A stretch of 64,000 nt of DNA from NORP240 sp942492445 (GTDB lineage Bacteria > Pseudomonadota > Gammaproteobacteria > Pseudomonadales > Pseudohongiellaceae): the NCBI GenBank assembly GCA_942492445.1, contig CALOEW010000006.1:1-64000 (forward strand). Reading direction: 5' to 3'. This document shows positions 29,616-38,512 of the stretch, piece by piece. Under the pieces are notes generated by a model. It was not told where the DNA came from. It did no database searches and was given only the letters and a program-made list of their open reading frames with translations. Numbering within the stretch: the stretch's first letter is position 1; each line of letters begins with the position of its first letter. The position numbers were made by a program, and so were the translations under genes.

Positions 29616-31511
29616 ATGCTCCAGGATATACGTGACCACACCCAGGGCGTCATCGCCAAGGTAATTGTAGGACTCATCGTAGCGGTTTTTGCGTTGTGGG
29701 GGGTTGAATCCATTATCGGCGGTTTCGTTACTGCTCCGTCTGTCGCTGAAGTGAATGGCGAAGAAATCAATGAACAGCAACTGGCAATCGGCACTCAGAA
29801 TCTTGTTGCATCTCTGGGCGGCAATGTCCAGAACATTGATCAGGGTCTTCTTGAACAGATCGCATTGAACCAGTTGATCGAGGAGATATTGTTGCGCCAG
29901 GCTGCCGAAAAGGCTGGACTTGGAATTTCCGACGAACGTATAGATCGCGCCATCATCCAGAACCCCTCTTTCCAGATAGACGGCCGCTTTGACAGCGACC
30001 TGGCTGTCAGAACCATTGCTTCCCAGGGAATGAACGTTCCAATCTATAGGGAGCAGCTGGCACAGAGTATGTTGCTCTCGCAGCTGGCTAACGCCTTTTC
30101 TGCCAGTGGTTTTGTAACGGAATCCGAGTTGCAGCGAGTAGCGCAGTTGCGCATGCAATCTCGCGACTTCCAGTTCCTGTCTCTGACTCTGGGAACACGG
30201 ACTCTGGGTGAACGGATTCCCGATGAAGATATCGCAGAATATTATCAGGCAAATCAGAATGAATTCGTAATTCCACAGCAGGTAAGTGTGCGTTATGTGG
30301 AGCTGAACCGGGCAGCTATCATGGATGAGATAGAAATCGATGAACAGGTGGTCCGCGATCAGTACCAGCAGGAACGCGCTGCATTCGAAGGGGCTGCCGA
30401 ACGACGTGCCTCCCATATCCTTTTCGAGGTAGGGCCGGCAATGTCGGAAAATGAGGCGCGTGAACAGGCGCAGGCTGCCCGACAGCGGTTACAGGAAGGG
30501 GAGGAATTCGAAGATCTGGCCATGGAGCTTTCCAGCGATGTCATTTCTGCCGGGCAGGGTGGGGATATCGGGTATTCGGACGGCACTGCCTTTCCGCAAG
30601 CCATCGAGGATGCGCTTCTGGATATGGAAATCGGTGAGGTGTCGGGACCAATCGTGACCGAGTTTGGTATTCACCTTGTGAAGCTTACGGAAGACACAGT
30701 AACGGATTTTGCCTCGTTCGAGGAAGTCTCTGATCGTATCACCCGGAATCTTAAGTCTGCCCAGGCGGAACAGATCTATGCCCGGCGACTCGAAGACCTG
30801 TCAAATATGGCATTCGAGTCAGCTGATCTGCAACCCATAAGCGATGCTTTGAATCTGCCGATTCAGGAAAGCGATTTTTTCCCGCAATCCGGCGGGGAGG
30901 GGCTGTTTTCCAATTCAACCGTTATTGAAGCGGCATTTTCAGATGACATAGTGGAAGGTGGGTTCAACAGCGATCCGATCGAGATAAATGATTCGCAGGC
31001 GATTGTCCTGCGGCTTCAGGAATTCCGGGAAGCCTCAATACGTCCGCTTGAAGAAGTGGAAGCGGAAATTGCCGTAATCCTGCGTACGGAGCTGGAACGG
31101 GAGCGAGCTCGGGAACTGGGACAGCAACTGCTTAACAGGCTGGTTCAAGGCGAGGATATCTCGTCCCTGCTGGATGAAAATGAACTGGAATGGATAGAGC
31201 AGGAAGCAATCACCCGTGATTCGACGGCGATCAACCGTGAAATCACCAATGCCGTGTTCGGGTTGCCCAGTCCGGAAGACGGCGAACCGATTTATGAAGG
31301 CCTAGCCCTTAGTAATGGCACCTACGTGGTAATCGAGCTTGACAGTGTGGAAATGGGTGACCTGGCATCAATGCCGGAGCAGGAAAGGATGGCTATTGAA
31401 CAGTCCATCCTGGCGGAACGCAGTCAGTCCCTGTTCGGTGCTTATCTCAACTATCTGCGGGCCAATGCGAATATAACTACCAGCCAGTTGCAGGAAGAGC
31501 CACTGCTTTGA
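29616..31511 (+). CDS. ppiD: periplasmic folding chaperone / peptidyl-prolyl isomerase PpiD
   Basis: The 631-residue protein starts MLQDIRDHTQGVIAKVIVGLIVAVFALWG, the PpiD signature with one N-terminal membrane anchor (about 13-33). SurA-like helical regions flank a parvulin domain (about 265-360, with RASHILFEVG and GGDIGYSDGTAFP). It acts at the inner-membrane exit of the Sec translocon on newly exported proteins. It follows hupB, as is usual. Confidence 0.93.
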   Translation: MLQDIRDHTQGVIAKVIVGLIVAVFALWGVESIIGGFVTAPSVAEVNGEEINEQQLAIGTQNLVASLGGNVQNIDQGLLEQIALNQLIEEILLRQAAEKAGLGISDERIDRAIIQNPSFQIDGRFDSDLAVRTIASQGMNVPIYREQLAQSMLLSQLANAFSASGFVTESELQRVAQLRMQSRDFQFLSLTLGTRTLGERIPDEDIAEYYQANQNEFVIPQQVSVRYVELNRAAIMDEIEIDEQVVRDQYQQERAAFEGAAERRASHILFEVGPAMSENEAREQAQAARQRLQEGEEFEDLAMELSSDVISAGQGGDIGYSDGTAFPQAIEDALLDMEIGEVSGPIVTEFGIHLVKLTEDTVTDFASFEEVSDRITRNLKSAQAEQIYARRLEDLSNMAFESADLQPISDALNLPIQESDFFPQSGGEGLFSNSTVIEAAFSDDIVEGGFNSDPIEINDSQAIVLRLQEFREASIRPLEEVEAEIAVILRTELERERARELGQQLLNRLVQGEDISSLLDENELEWIEQEAITRDSTAINREITNAVFGLPSPEDGEPIYEGLALSNGTYVVIELDSVEMGDLASMPEQERMAIEQSILAERSQSLFGAYLNYLRANANITTSQLQEEPLL

Positions 31512-31918
31512 TTAACAGGCTGTCAAACTGCCTGACAGCAGCTTTTGAATTTGTTTATGCAACCGCGTTGCTGCCCCACATTTTTAAGAAGTACCAATTT
31601 TTTTGGAAAGAAGACAAGGTTTGCCAGGACGAATTTCCCACCTGCGGTCATCATCCCTGCGGGACCTCAACCGGCGACGCCTTAGTTTCAGTAGTGGATT
31701 CTTCAGCTATGCCCCTACTGGTTTCCACAAGCTTTGAAACCGAGCACTGAGCATCGGTCCCGGAAAATTTATCACACGCCGATATATCGATAACCGTGTA
31801 ACAAATTCACGTTCATGTCCTGCAGTGATCACGAATACTTGAAGTGCTCGGATTCAGACAGCTGAATGCCTTCCGGTCATGATATTGTGGGGCAGCGATG
31901 ATGAAGCAAAGATGCAGG
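31512..31918. other. 407-base gap between convergent ppiD and fabI
   Basis: It contains a terminator-like hairpin just after ppiD (31519-31546). The one open frame in it, from within the ppiD stop to 31750 (80 codons), has no recognisable similarity or ribosome-binding site and is not called. Nothing else is recognised. Confidence 0.6.
31519..31546 (+). terminator. terminator-like hairpin after ppiD
   Basis: GCTGTCA (31519-31525) pairs perfectly with TGACAGC (31533-31539) around a seven-base loop, followed by AGCTTTT. It starts 8 bases after the ppiD stop. Confidence 0.6.
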
Positions 31919-32722
31919 CTAGTCAGCCGCAGACTCGTCCTCCAGGCTTCCCATGGCGGTAATATTGAATCCGCCGTCCACATAGAGTATTTCCCCGGAG
32001 ATTCCCGAGGCAAGATCTGAACTGAGGAACGCAGCGGCATTGCCTACTTCTTCAATAGTAGTGTTTCGTCGCAATGGTGTCTGCTTTTCATTGTAGTCCA
32101 GCATTTTTCTGAAACTCTTGATGCCGGACGCTGCGAGCGTTCTTATTGGGCCGGCGGAGATTGCATTTACCCGGATTCCTTCCGGACCGAGGCTGGCTGC
32201 CATGTAACGAACATTGGCTTCCAGGCTGGCCTTGGCCAACCCCATGACGTTGTAATTCGGCAGTGTCCTGAGTGCGCCGAGGTAGCTGAGCGTCAGCATT
32301 GACCCATTGCGACCCTGCATCAATCCTCGACCTGCCTTGGCGAGGGCCACGAAGCTGTAGGAACTGATCTCATGCGCAATTCTGAAGCCTTCCCTGGTGG
32401 TAACGTTCACGTAATTGCCGTCGAGCTCGTTTGCCGGCGCATAAGCGAGACAATGAACAATTCCATCGAGTCCATCCCAGTGGTTGCCAAGATCGCTGAA
32501 AAGCCTGTCTATTTCTTCGTCATTGGTGACATCGCAGGGGAAGGTCAGTTTTGACCCCCAACTTTCTGCGAATCCCTGAACTCGACCTTTGAGCTTTTCG
32601 TTCTGATAGGTCAATGCCAGATCGGCTCCTTCGCGATGCATGGCTGCTGCGATTCCGCTGGCAATGGAAAGTTTACTGGCTACCCCGAGTATCAGGATAC
32701 GCTTGCCTGCTAAAAAACCCAT
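31919..32722 (-). CDS. fabI: enoyl-[acyl-carrier-protein] reductase (NADH)
   Basis: From the ATG at 32722 the protein has 267 residues. It has the FabI N-terminus MGFLAGKRILILGVASKLSIA, the catalytic pair in YNVMGLAKA (Tyr-x6-Lys) and the cofactor and substrate loop ISAGPIRTLAASGI. It performs the last reduction of each fatty acid elongation cycle. The frame is open to 32770, but the extra 16 residues are not family-like. Confidence 0.94.
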   Translation of the reverse strand: MGFLAGKRILILGVASKLSIASGIAAAMHREGADLALTYQNEKLKGRVQGFAESWGSKLTFPCDVTNDEEIDRLFSDLGNHWDGLDGIVHCLAYAPANELDGNYVNVTTREGFRIAHEISSYSFVALAKAGRGLMQGRNGSMLTLSYLGALRTLPNYNVMGLAKASLEANVRYMAASLGPEGIRVNAISAGPIRTLAASGIKSFRKMLDYNEKQTPLRRNTTIEEVGNAAAFLSSDLASGISGEILYVDGGFNITAMGSLEDESAAD

Positions 32723-32830
32723 AGTCTGTTCCTGTTGCTTCACTTGCCAGACCCACCAGTCGGTGGTCATAACTGTGGTAATCGGCCTGAGATTGGCGAC
32801 CTGGTCGAGAGGACAGGCAGCTTACTGGTT

Positions 32831-34447
32831 CTAGTTAACCGCTGCAGAAGGTACGACCAGTTCGATCCTTTGCCCCGGAAAGATGGTGGCATCCGGATCC
32901 AGATTGTTCCAGTTGGCAATATCATTGACTGAGACACTAAACATTCTGGCAATTCTGAACAATGAATCACCTTTATTGACCTGGTAGCTGATACGCTCCT
33001 CGTAATCGGCCCGGCTGCTGCTGCGCAATGCCAGGTAATCACGCTTTTGTAATATCAGTACCTGACCCGGGTGTAACACAGAATTCAGTGCGATATTGTT
33101 CCAGGTGGCAATATCCTGGGACTTCAGCCCGTAACGGCTGGCGATACGCCACAAGCTGTCGCCGTGCCTTACCCGATAACTGGTGGGTATCGGTTCTGAG
33201 GTGCCGGTGCTGCGACCGGGAGTGGCAGTTCGCAAGTCTACCAGAGACAACCCGGATTCACGGTGAGTCCGGGGCACCATGAGAGATCTGCCCGCAACAA
33301 TTTTCGCTCCACGAAGACCATTGATACTCTGCAGTACCTCGACACTGGTCTTGAAGCGGCGGGCGATGGCGGACAGCGTGTCACCCCTTTTAATGGAATA
33401 ATAGTCCCAGCTCAGGCGGGTTTCATCGGGCATGTCATCCACAGCCTGCAGAAAACGCCTGGCGCTGGAGCGGGGCAGAATCAGACTCTGCGGGTGGTCA
33501 GGGTGGGTTGCCCATTGCAGGTACCCGGCATTAAGTGTTTTCAGCAGATCGGTGTCCACAGCTGCGATCCGGGCAGCGGTCGACAGGTCGATCTGAAAAT
33601 CCAGATCCACGACCTCAAAGTACGGTTCATTGGGCAGTTCCGCCAATTCCACTCCATAGTATTCGGCATTCTCGATCAGGCGTGCGGCAGCGAGCAGGCG
33701 CGGAACATGACTTCGAGTCTCTCCAGGCAGACGAAGTTCCCAGAAATCTGCATTGGCCGCATCCGTCCCTGAGCGTCGCAAGGCCCGCCGCACGTTGCCC
33801 TCTCCGGCATTGTAGGCTGCCAGGGCCAGAAGCCAGTTGGAATCGAATTCCTCATGGAGGTATTCCAGATAGTCCAGAGCAGCCCGGGTTGAGGCCAGAG
33901 GGTCGCGTCGGCCGTCATACCACCAGTCGCTCTGAAGACCGTAACTGTTTGCCGTGGAATCGATGAATTGCCACAAGCCGGCAGCATGTTCCGGGGAGTA
34001 GGCGTTCGGATCGAATGCACTTTCCACGATGGGAATGAGTGCAAGGTCAAGGGGCATGTTCCGGGAATCGACCTCGCTGACAATAGCATAAAGAAATGGT
34101 GCTGCCCGTTCAGTTATGCGGCTGAAATAGCTGGGGTTTTCCAGGAACCAGTCAATCTCGGCGTCGATACTGGGGTGCTGGTATTGGTGATGCAGGGTGA
34201 GATTGTCTTCCAGGCGCCGCCACAGGTCGCTGTAGTCAGCTGTTTCATCCTCAAGCGCCGGTGTGGCTCGGGGGACACTAATCTGACGTTTTGGTGGTGT
34301 TCGGGCGGTCACGGTGGCTCCAGGCAGGAGCGGTGGCTTTTCACGGGGGGCCGGGTCGATGGTGTTGTTGACATGGCAGGCGGCCAGAATCAACATCGGC
34401 AGTAGAAGTGAAGCCAGCCGGCAGGCAGTCGAGGTAACGCTTCTCAT
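32831..34447 (-). CDS. mltD: membrane-bound lytic murein transglycosylase D
   Basis: The 538-residue lipoprotein has a signal peptide ending in the lipobox LILAAC (Cys about residue 24). The SLT domain has the catalytic Glu in IPIVESAFDPNAYSPEHAAGL, then LAAYNAGEGNV. Three C-terminal LysM repeats follow (starting YSIKRGDTLSAIA, YRVRHGDSLWRIA and YQVNKGDSLFRIA) and bind peptidoglycan. It cleaves glycan strands to 1,6-anhydro products. Its position next to gloB is the usual one. Confidence 0.94.
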   Translation of the reverse strand: MRSVTSTACRLASLLLPMLILAACHVNNTIDPAPREKPPLLPGATVTARTPPKRQISVPRATPALEDETADYSDLWRRLEDNLTLHHQYQHPSIDAEIDWFLENPSYFSRITERAAPFLYAIVSEVDSRNMPLDLALIPIVESAFDPNAYSPEHAAGLWQFIDSTANSYGLQSDWWYDGRRDPLASTRAALDYLEYLHEEFDSNWLLALAAYNAGEGNVRRALRRSGTDAANADFWELRLPGETRSHVPRLLAAARLIENAEYYGVELAELPNEPYFEVVDLDFQIDLSTAARIAAVDTDLLKTLNAGYLQWATHPDHPQSLILPRSSARRFLQAVDDMPDETRLSWDYYSIKRGDTLSAIARRFKTSVEVLQSINGLRGAKIVAGRSLMVPRTHRESGLSLVDLRTATPGRSTGTSEPIPTSYRVRHGDSLWRIASRYGLKSQDIATWNNIALNSVLHPGQVLILQKRDYLALRSSSRADYEERISYQVNKGDSLFRIARMFSVSVNDIANWNNLDPDATIFPGQRIELVVPSAAVN

Positions 34448-34470
34448 GAAATTGCAGAGTCCATTTGCGA

Positions 34471-35259
34471 TTAAAAATTGTCCTTCCAGCTTCGCAGGGC
34501 GGCAAAAACCTCGACGGGGTCGTGTAATTCAGTTCCCATGTGGTTGGAGGCACTGGCTGTGAGTGGCGCTTCAGAACAGCGCAGAAACGGATTGGTAGCC
34601 CGTTCCAGGGCTATGCTGGACGGTAATGTCGGCTTCTTCTGCTGTCGAGTTGCGCGGGCTGCTGTTGTTCTTTCCTGAAGTCGCTGGTTGGCAGGCTCCG
34701 CAGCGACGGCAAAATCCAGGTTTGCCAGGGTGTACTCGTGGGTGCAATACACCGCGGTAGTTTCCGGCAGGTCGGCGAGTTTCCTGAGCGATTTGAACAT
34801 CATGCCCGGATCACCTTCAAAGAGGCGGCCGCAACCAGCTGCAAACAAGGTATCGCCACAGAATACCAGGGGACCACCACCACCTGGATTCGACTCGCAG
34901 TAATAGGCGATATGATCCAGTGTATGCCCGGGAACTTCCAACACCTTGAAACTGTATTCCAGCACAGTAATCTGGTCGTTCTCTACAAGTTCCCGCTCGA
35001 TACCGTCAAATGGCGATTTTTTCGGGCCATAGACATCAGCATTGAATTGCTTGACCAGATCCTTGACTCCGCCGGTATGGTCGGCATGGTGATGCGTCAC
35101 GAGTATGGTGGATAGCGTCAGCCCATGACGATTCAGGTAGTCAGTGACTACAGCCGCGTCGCCGGGATCGACCACGCAGGCCTGTTGTTCCAGGGCGTCA
35201 GTAAATAGCCAGATGTAATTGTCCGAAAATGCCGGAATTGGATGTATTCGAAAGCTCAT
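34471..35259 (-). CDS. gloB: hydroxyacylglutathione hydrolase (glyoxalase II)
   Basis: The ATG at 35259 gives 262 residues beginning FRIHPIPAFSDNYIWL after the Met, the normal glyoxalase II start and length. The metallo-beta-lactamase motif THHHADHTGG and later GHTLDHIAYY and THEYTLANL supply the binuclear metal ligands. It hydrolyses S-lactoylglutathione to lactate and glutathione. The frame is open to 35556, but that part runs through the divergent methyltransferase gene start. Confidence 0.94.
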   Translation of the reverse strand: MSFRIHPIPAFSDNYIWLFTDALEQQACVVDPGDAAVVTDYLNRHGLTLSTILVTHHHADHTGGVKDLVKQFNADVYGPKKSPFDGIERELVENDQITVLEYSFKVLEVPGHTLDHIAYYCESNPGGGGPLVFCGDTLFAAGCGRLFEGDPGMMFKSLRKLADLPETTAVYCTHEYTLANLDFAVAAEPANQRLQERTTAARATRQQKKPTLPSSIALERATNPFLRCSEAPLTASASNHMGTELHDPVEVFAALRSWKDNF

Positions 35260-35326
35260 ACTGGAAAAATACCCTGATGAAACCAAGGGGCGAATGATAA
35301 CGTCAATTGTCCTCGATTTCGACAGC

Positions 35327-35354
35327 TTTAACTGCAGTCTGGTTCCTGTAGAAT
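35327..35354 (+). promoter_or_regulatory. candidate promoter of the methyltransferase-rnhA-dnaQ cluster
   Basis: TTTAAC (35327-35332), 16-base spacer, TAGAAT (35349-35354), 67 bases upstream of the methyltransferase start. Moderate match. Confidence 0.4.
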
Positions 35355-35420
35355 GGAGCCTGTGCGCTACCTGCCGCAGGGAGCGACCAGGTTTTTTCTT
35401 CAGTTCAGGAGGTACAGGTT

Positions 35421-36215
35421 GTGAAGATTCCGTCCAGGCATCAAACCAGGCGACGCCTGCTGAAGGAACAGGTGGATCTCCAGGATGGCCAGAATGCGTT
35501 GACCCAATGGTTCGAATCTCCTCTCGGTGAAGCTGTTCTGAGGGCTGAAAAGGCACTTATCGATCCCTACCTGAACCGGCTGTTCGGATATCATATTCTC
35601 CAGATGGGCTGCAGCTCCCGACACTCGCTGATCGGCGACAGTCCGGTTGGCCACAAGATTCTGTTCGCGCCGGAGTTCGACAGGTTCAGCGGCCTGCCTG
35701 TGGCTGACAACGAGCAGCTCCCGCTGGCTAAAGAAAGTATAGACGTTGTGGTAATTCATCACGCGCTGGACTTCACCAGGGACAGTCACAGCCTGCTGCG
35801 CGAAGCAACCCGGGTGCTCAGGCCGGGTGGCCAGCTGTTGATAGTCGGATTCAACCCGTTCAGCTTCTGGGGCATGAAGAAATTGCTGAAGGACAGGTCC
35901 GAAGTCCCGTGGGCAGGGCGCTTCATCAGTCACCGTCGGGTTTCTGACTGGCTAAAACTGCTGGAGCTGCAGGTGGAGAAGGTGGACTACAGTCTTCATT
36001 TCATGCCTTCCAGATGGCGCAAGGCCATAATTTCCTCCAACTCCGGAGACGATCCGACCGGCAGGCTTACCAGCCCTTTCGGTGGTGCTTATCTGGTCAT
36101 CAGTATCAAGCGGGTATTGCCCATTACGCCGGTATTGCAGATGTGGCGTCCCATGCGTCCGCGAGCGACCGTGATGCCCGCTGCAGAAAATATCCGCATC
36201 AAAAAGCTGCACTAG
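35421..36215 (+). CDS. SAM-dependent methyltransferase (YafS-like)
   Basis: The GTG at 35421 follows an excellent AGGAGGT site (35407-35413) and gives 264 residues. The class I methyltransferase part has VVIHHALDFTRDSHSLLREATRVLRPGG and LLIVGFNPFSFWG. The substrate is unknown. The place between divergent gloB and rnhA-dnaQ matches yafS of E. coli, which supports the family call but not a function. Confidence 0.8.
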   Translation: MKIPSRHQTRRRLLKEQVDLQDGQNALTQWFESPLGEAVLRAEKALIDPYLNRLFGYHILQMGCSSRHSLIGDSPVGHKILFAPEFDRFSGLPVADNEQLPLAKESIDVVVIHHALDFTRDSHSLLREATRVLRPGGQLLIVGFNPFSFWGMKKLLKDRSEVPWAGRFISHRRVSDWLKLLELQVEKVDYSLHFMPSRWRKAIISSNSGDDPTGRLTSPFGGAYLVISIKRVLPITPVLQMWRPMRPRATVMPAAENIRIKKLH

Positions 36216-36224
36216 GCGAATTCA

Positions 36225-36659
36225 TTGAATAAGGTTGAATTGTTCACGGATGGTGCCTGTCGGGGCAACCCTGGCAGAGGTGGTTGGGGAGTGTTGCTTC
36301 GTTATGGAACCGCGGAGAAACAACTGTTCGGAGGTGAACTTGAAACCACCAATAACAGAATGGAGTTGACCGCCGTTATCCGCGGACTCGAAGCGTTGAA
36401 AAAGCCCAGTCCGGTTACTATTACCACCGATTCCAAGTACGTTCTCGACGGGATAACGGCGTGGATGCCCAATTGGAAAAAGCGGAACTGGAGAACGGCA
36501 GGTAAAAAACCGGTCAAGAACCTGGAGCTCTGGCAGAAGCTTGATGAACTGGTAGCTATTCACGACGTGGAATGGCACTGGGTCAAAGGTCACAGCGGCC
36601 ACCCGGAGAACGAATTGGCTGATCAGCTGGCCAATCAGGGGATAGACGAGCTGCCCTGA
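36225..36659 (+). CDS. rnhA: ribonuclease HI
   Basis: The 144-residue RNase HI has the catalytic acids in FTDGACRGNPGRGGWG, the Glu in NNRMELTAVI, TTDSKYVLDG and the His/Asp region KGHSGHPENELADQLA. The start is a TTG at 36225, the only in-frame start giving the family N-terminus, 9 bases after the methyltransferase stop. It removes RNA from RNA-DNA hybrids. Confidence 0.94.
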   Translation: MNKVELFTDGACRGNPGRGGWGVLLRYGTAEKQLFGGELETTNNRMELTAVIRGLEALKKPSPVTITTDSKYVLDGITAWMPNWKKRNWRTAGKKPVKNLELWQKLDELVAIHDVEWHWVKGHSGHPENELADQLANQGIDELP

Positions 36660-36685
36660 ACGGGCTTGAAAGCGGAGAAAACTGC

Positions 36686-37408
36686 ATGCGTCAGATTGTG
36701 CTTGACACCGAAACGACCGGTCTCGATCCGGCCCAGGGTCATCGGGTCATCGAAATAGGTTGCGTTGAAATCAGAAACCGGCGGCTGACCGGGAATCACT
36801 TCCATTACTATTTAAACCCGGACAGGGAAATCGATGAAGGTGCGCTGGAGGTCCACGGATTGACCACGGCCTTTCTTGCCGATAAGCCACGCTTTCCGCA
36901 GATAGCCAAGGAATTTGTCGAATTCGTAAAAGGAGCCGAGCTGGTGATTCATAATGCGCCGTTCGATATGGGGTTTCTGAATAATGAAATCCAGTTAATG
37001 CGGGGAGGTGAAAGCGACCGGCTTGAGAACTACTGCGAGGTCGTCGACAGTCTGGCGCTGGCAAGACAGAAGCACCCGGGGCAGCGCAACAGTCTTGATG
37101 CATTATGCAAACGCTACCAAGTGGACAATTCACAGCGGGAGCTGCATGGTGCCTTGCTGGACGCAGAGATTCTGGCTGATGTCTACCTGGCCATGACTGG
37201 TGGTCAGACTCGCCTGCAACTGGGTGAAGAAGAGGACGTTGCCACGATGACTTCACGCAGAATCAAAGCATTTGACCGAAACCGTCCGCCGTTGAAGGTG
37301 ATAAGAGCCAGTTCCGAAGAACTGAAGTTGCACGGCGAGAGACTGGAAGCGATAGACCTGCAGAGCGCCGAAGGTTGTGTCTGGCTCAAGCTGGAATTAT
37401 CGCACTGA
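36686..37408 (+). CDS. dnaQ: DNA polymerase III epsilon subunit, 3'-5' proofreading exonuclease
   Basis: The 240-residue DEDDh exonuclease has ExoI VLDTETTGLDP, ExoII VIHNAPFDMGFLNNE and ExoIII with His and Asp in LHGALLDAEILADVY. The C-terminal tail, which binds the alpha subunit, is present. It proofreads replication. Gene order rnhA-dnaQ is conserved; here both are on the same strand. Confidence 0.95.
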   Translation: MRQIVLDTETTGLDPAQGHRVIEIGCVEIRNRRLTGNHFHYYLNPDREIDEGALEVHGLTTAFLADKPRFPQIAKEFVEFVKGAELVIHNAPFDMGFLNNEIQLMRGGESDRLENYCEVVDSLALARQKHPGQRNSLDALCKRYQVDNSQRELHGALLDAEILADVYLAMTGGQTRLQLGEEEDVATMTSRRIKAFDRNRPPLKVIRASSEELKLHGERLEAIDLQSAEGCVWLKLELSH

Positions 37409-37474
37409 CCGGTTCGACAACAGGGAAAGAGTCGTTTGACCGGAACGTTTAGTACAATTTAACAGGAACAGCAA

Positions 37475-38317
37475 GTGACGAACCCCCACTTCATTGCGCT
37501 CGGTGCCTGCCAGGACGATGACCGACTTCTGGTTTACAACAGCCAGAGGATTCTGTGTCGACAGGGTTCTTTCGAGTGGAGAGTGGCTGAACTGACCGAA
37601 TATCTGGGGACGGCGCACACGCCGATGTTCCTTGACCGCCGGGGTGGCATTCGCTATCTGGCCGTTCACGTGGATACGGGTTTTCCGCTTCCGGATAAGG
37701 CGGAGTTTATCCCTTTACGTCAGTTACTGTTCGAATTCAGGGACAGGGAGTTCGCTATACCCGGGCTTGGCAATCAGTTGACCGACTGGTTCAGGTCCCA
37801 TAGGTATTGTGGATACTGTGGTAATCCAACCGAACCGCATCCAGGGGAACGGGCCCTTAAGTGTCCTTCCTGTCAACAGAGTTGGTACCCGCGCATCAAT
37901 CCCTGCGTCATTGTGCTGGTGACCGATGGTGCACGGATGCTGCTCGCCCGCCACAGTCGTTACAAAGGTGGTTATTTCAGTTGCCTGGCCGGCTTTGTTG
38001 AAGTCGGTGAAACACCGGAGCAGACAGTGGCCCGGGAAGTGAAAGAGGAAGCCGGGATAGAGATCGACAATATCCGTTATGTGCGCAGTCAGTCATGGCC
38101 GTTTCCGTCACAGCTAATGCTTGGGTATTTCGCCGACTTCGTGGCGGGAGAGCTCTGCCCGGAACCGGGAGAGATCGAAGAACTGAAATGGTTTTATCCG
38201 CAGCAGCTACCCAGCGTTCCTTCCGCCGGTATCAGCGTGGCGGGAAAACTTATCCAGTTACACTGTGAAATAATCGGGGCCGCCAGAAACGCCGTAAACC
38301 TGAATGCTCCGGGGTGA
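37475..38317 (+). CDS. nudC: NAD-capped RNA hydrolase / NADH pyrophosphatase NudC
   Basis: The 280-residue Nudix protein has a zinc ribbon (CGYCGN ... CPSCQQSWYP), the Nudix box (GFVEVGETPEQTVAREVKEEAG) split by the usual spacing, and the NudC-specific SQSWPFPSQLM, which replaces the usual SQPWPFPxS by one residue. It removes the NAD cap from RNA or hydrolyses NADH. The start is GTG at 37475. Confidence 0.92.
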   Translation: MTNPHFIALGACQDDDRLLVYNSQRILCRQGSFEWRVAELTEYLGTAHTPMFLDRRGGIRYLAVHVDTGFPLPDKAEFIPLRQLLFEFRDREFAIPGLGNQLTDWFRSHRYCGYCGNPTEPHPGERALKCPSCQQSWYPRINPCVIVLVTDGARMLLARHSRYKGGYFSCLAGFVEVGETPEQTVAREVKEEAGIEIDNIRYVRSQSWPFPSQLMLGYFADFVAGELCPEPGEIEELKWFYPQQLPSVPSAGISVAGKLIQLHCEIIGAARNAVNLNAPG

Positions 38318-38512
38318 TCCAGTGGTACCGGGTCGCTAGCGTGAATTCATCCTGAGCCCCCGGCACTGCGGTATTCAATCTGGATTGACTGGACATTGAA
38401 TGGCCCAGGAGCCGGTGTATTGCGGATTTCTTCACAGTGCCTAATCGTTTTACTTTTCATTCAGAATGGGCACAATGGGTGCCTGATGAAAGTCAATTAG
38501 AGGAGAGATCTC

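Noticed and set aside
31508..31750. 80-codon frame after ppiD
   Set aside because: Overlaps the ppiD stop and a terminator-like hairpin, has no similarity and no good ribosome-binding site.
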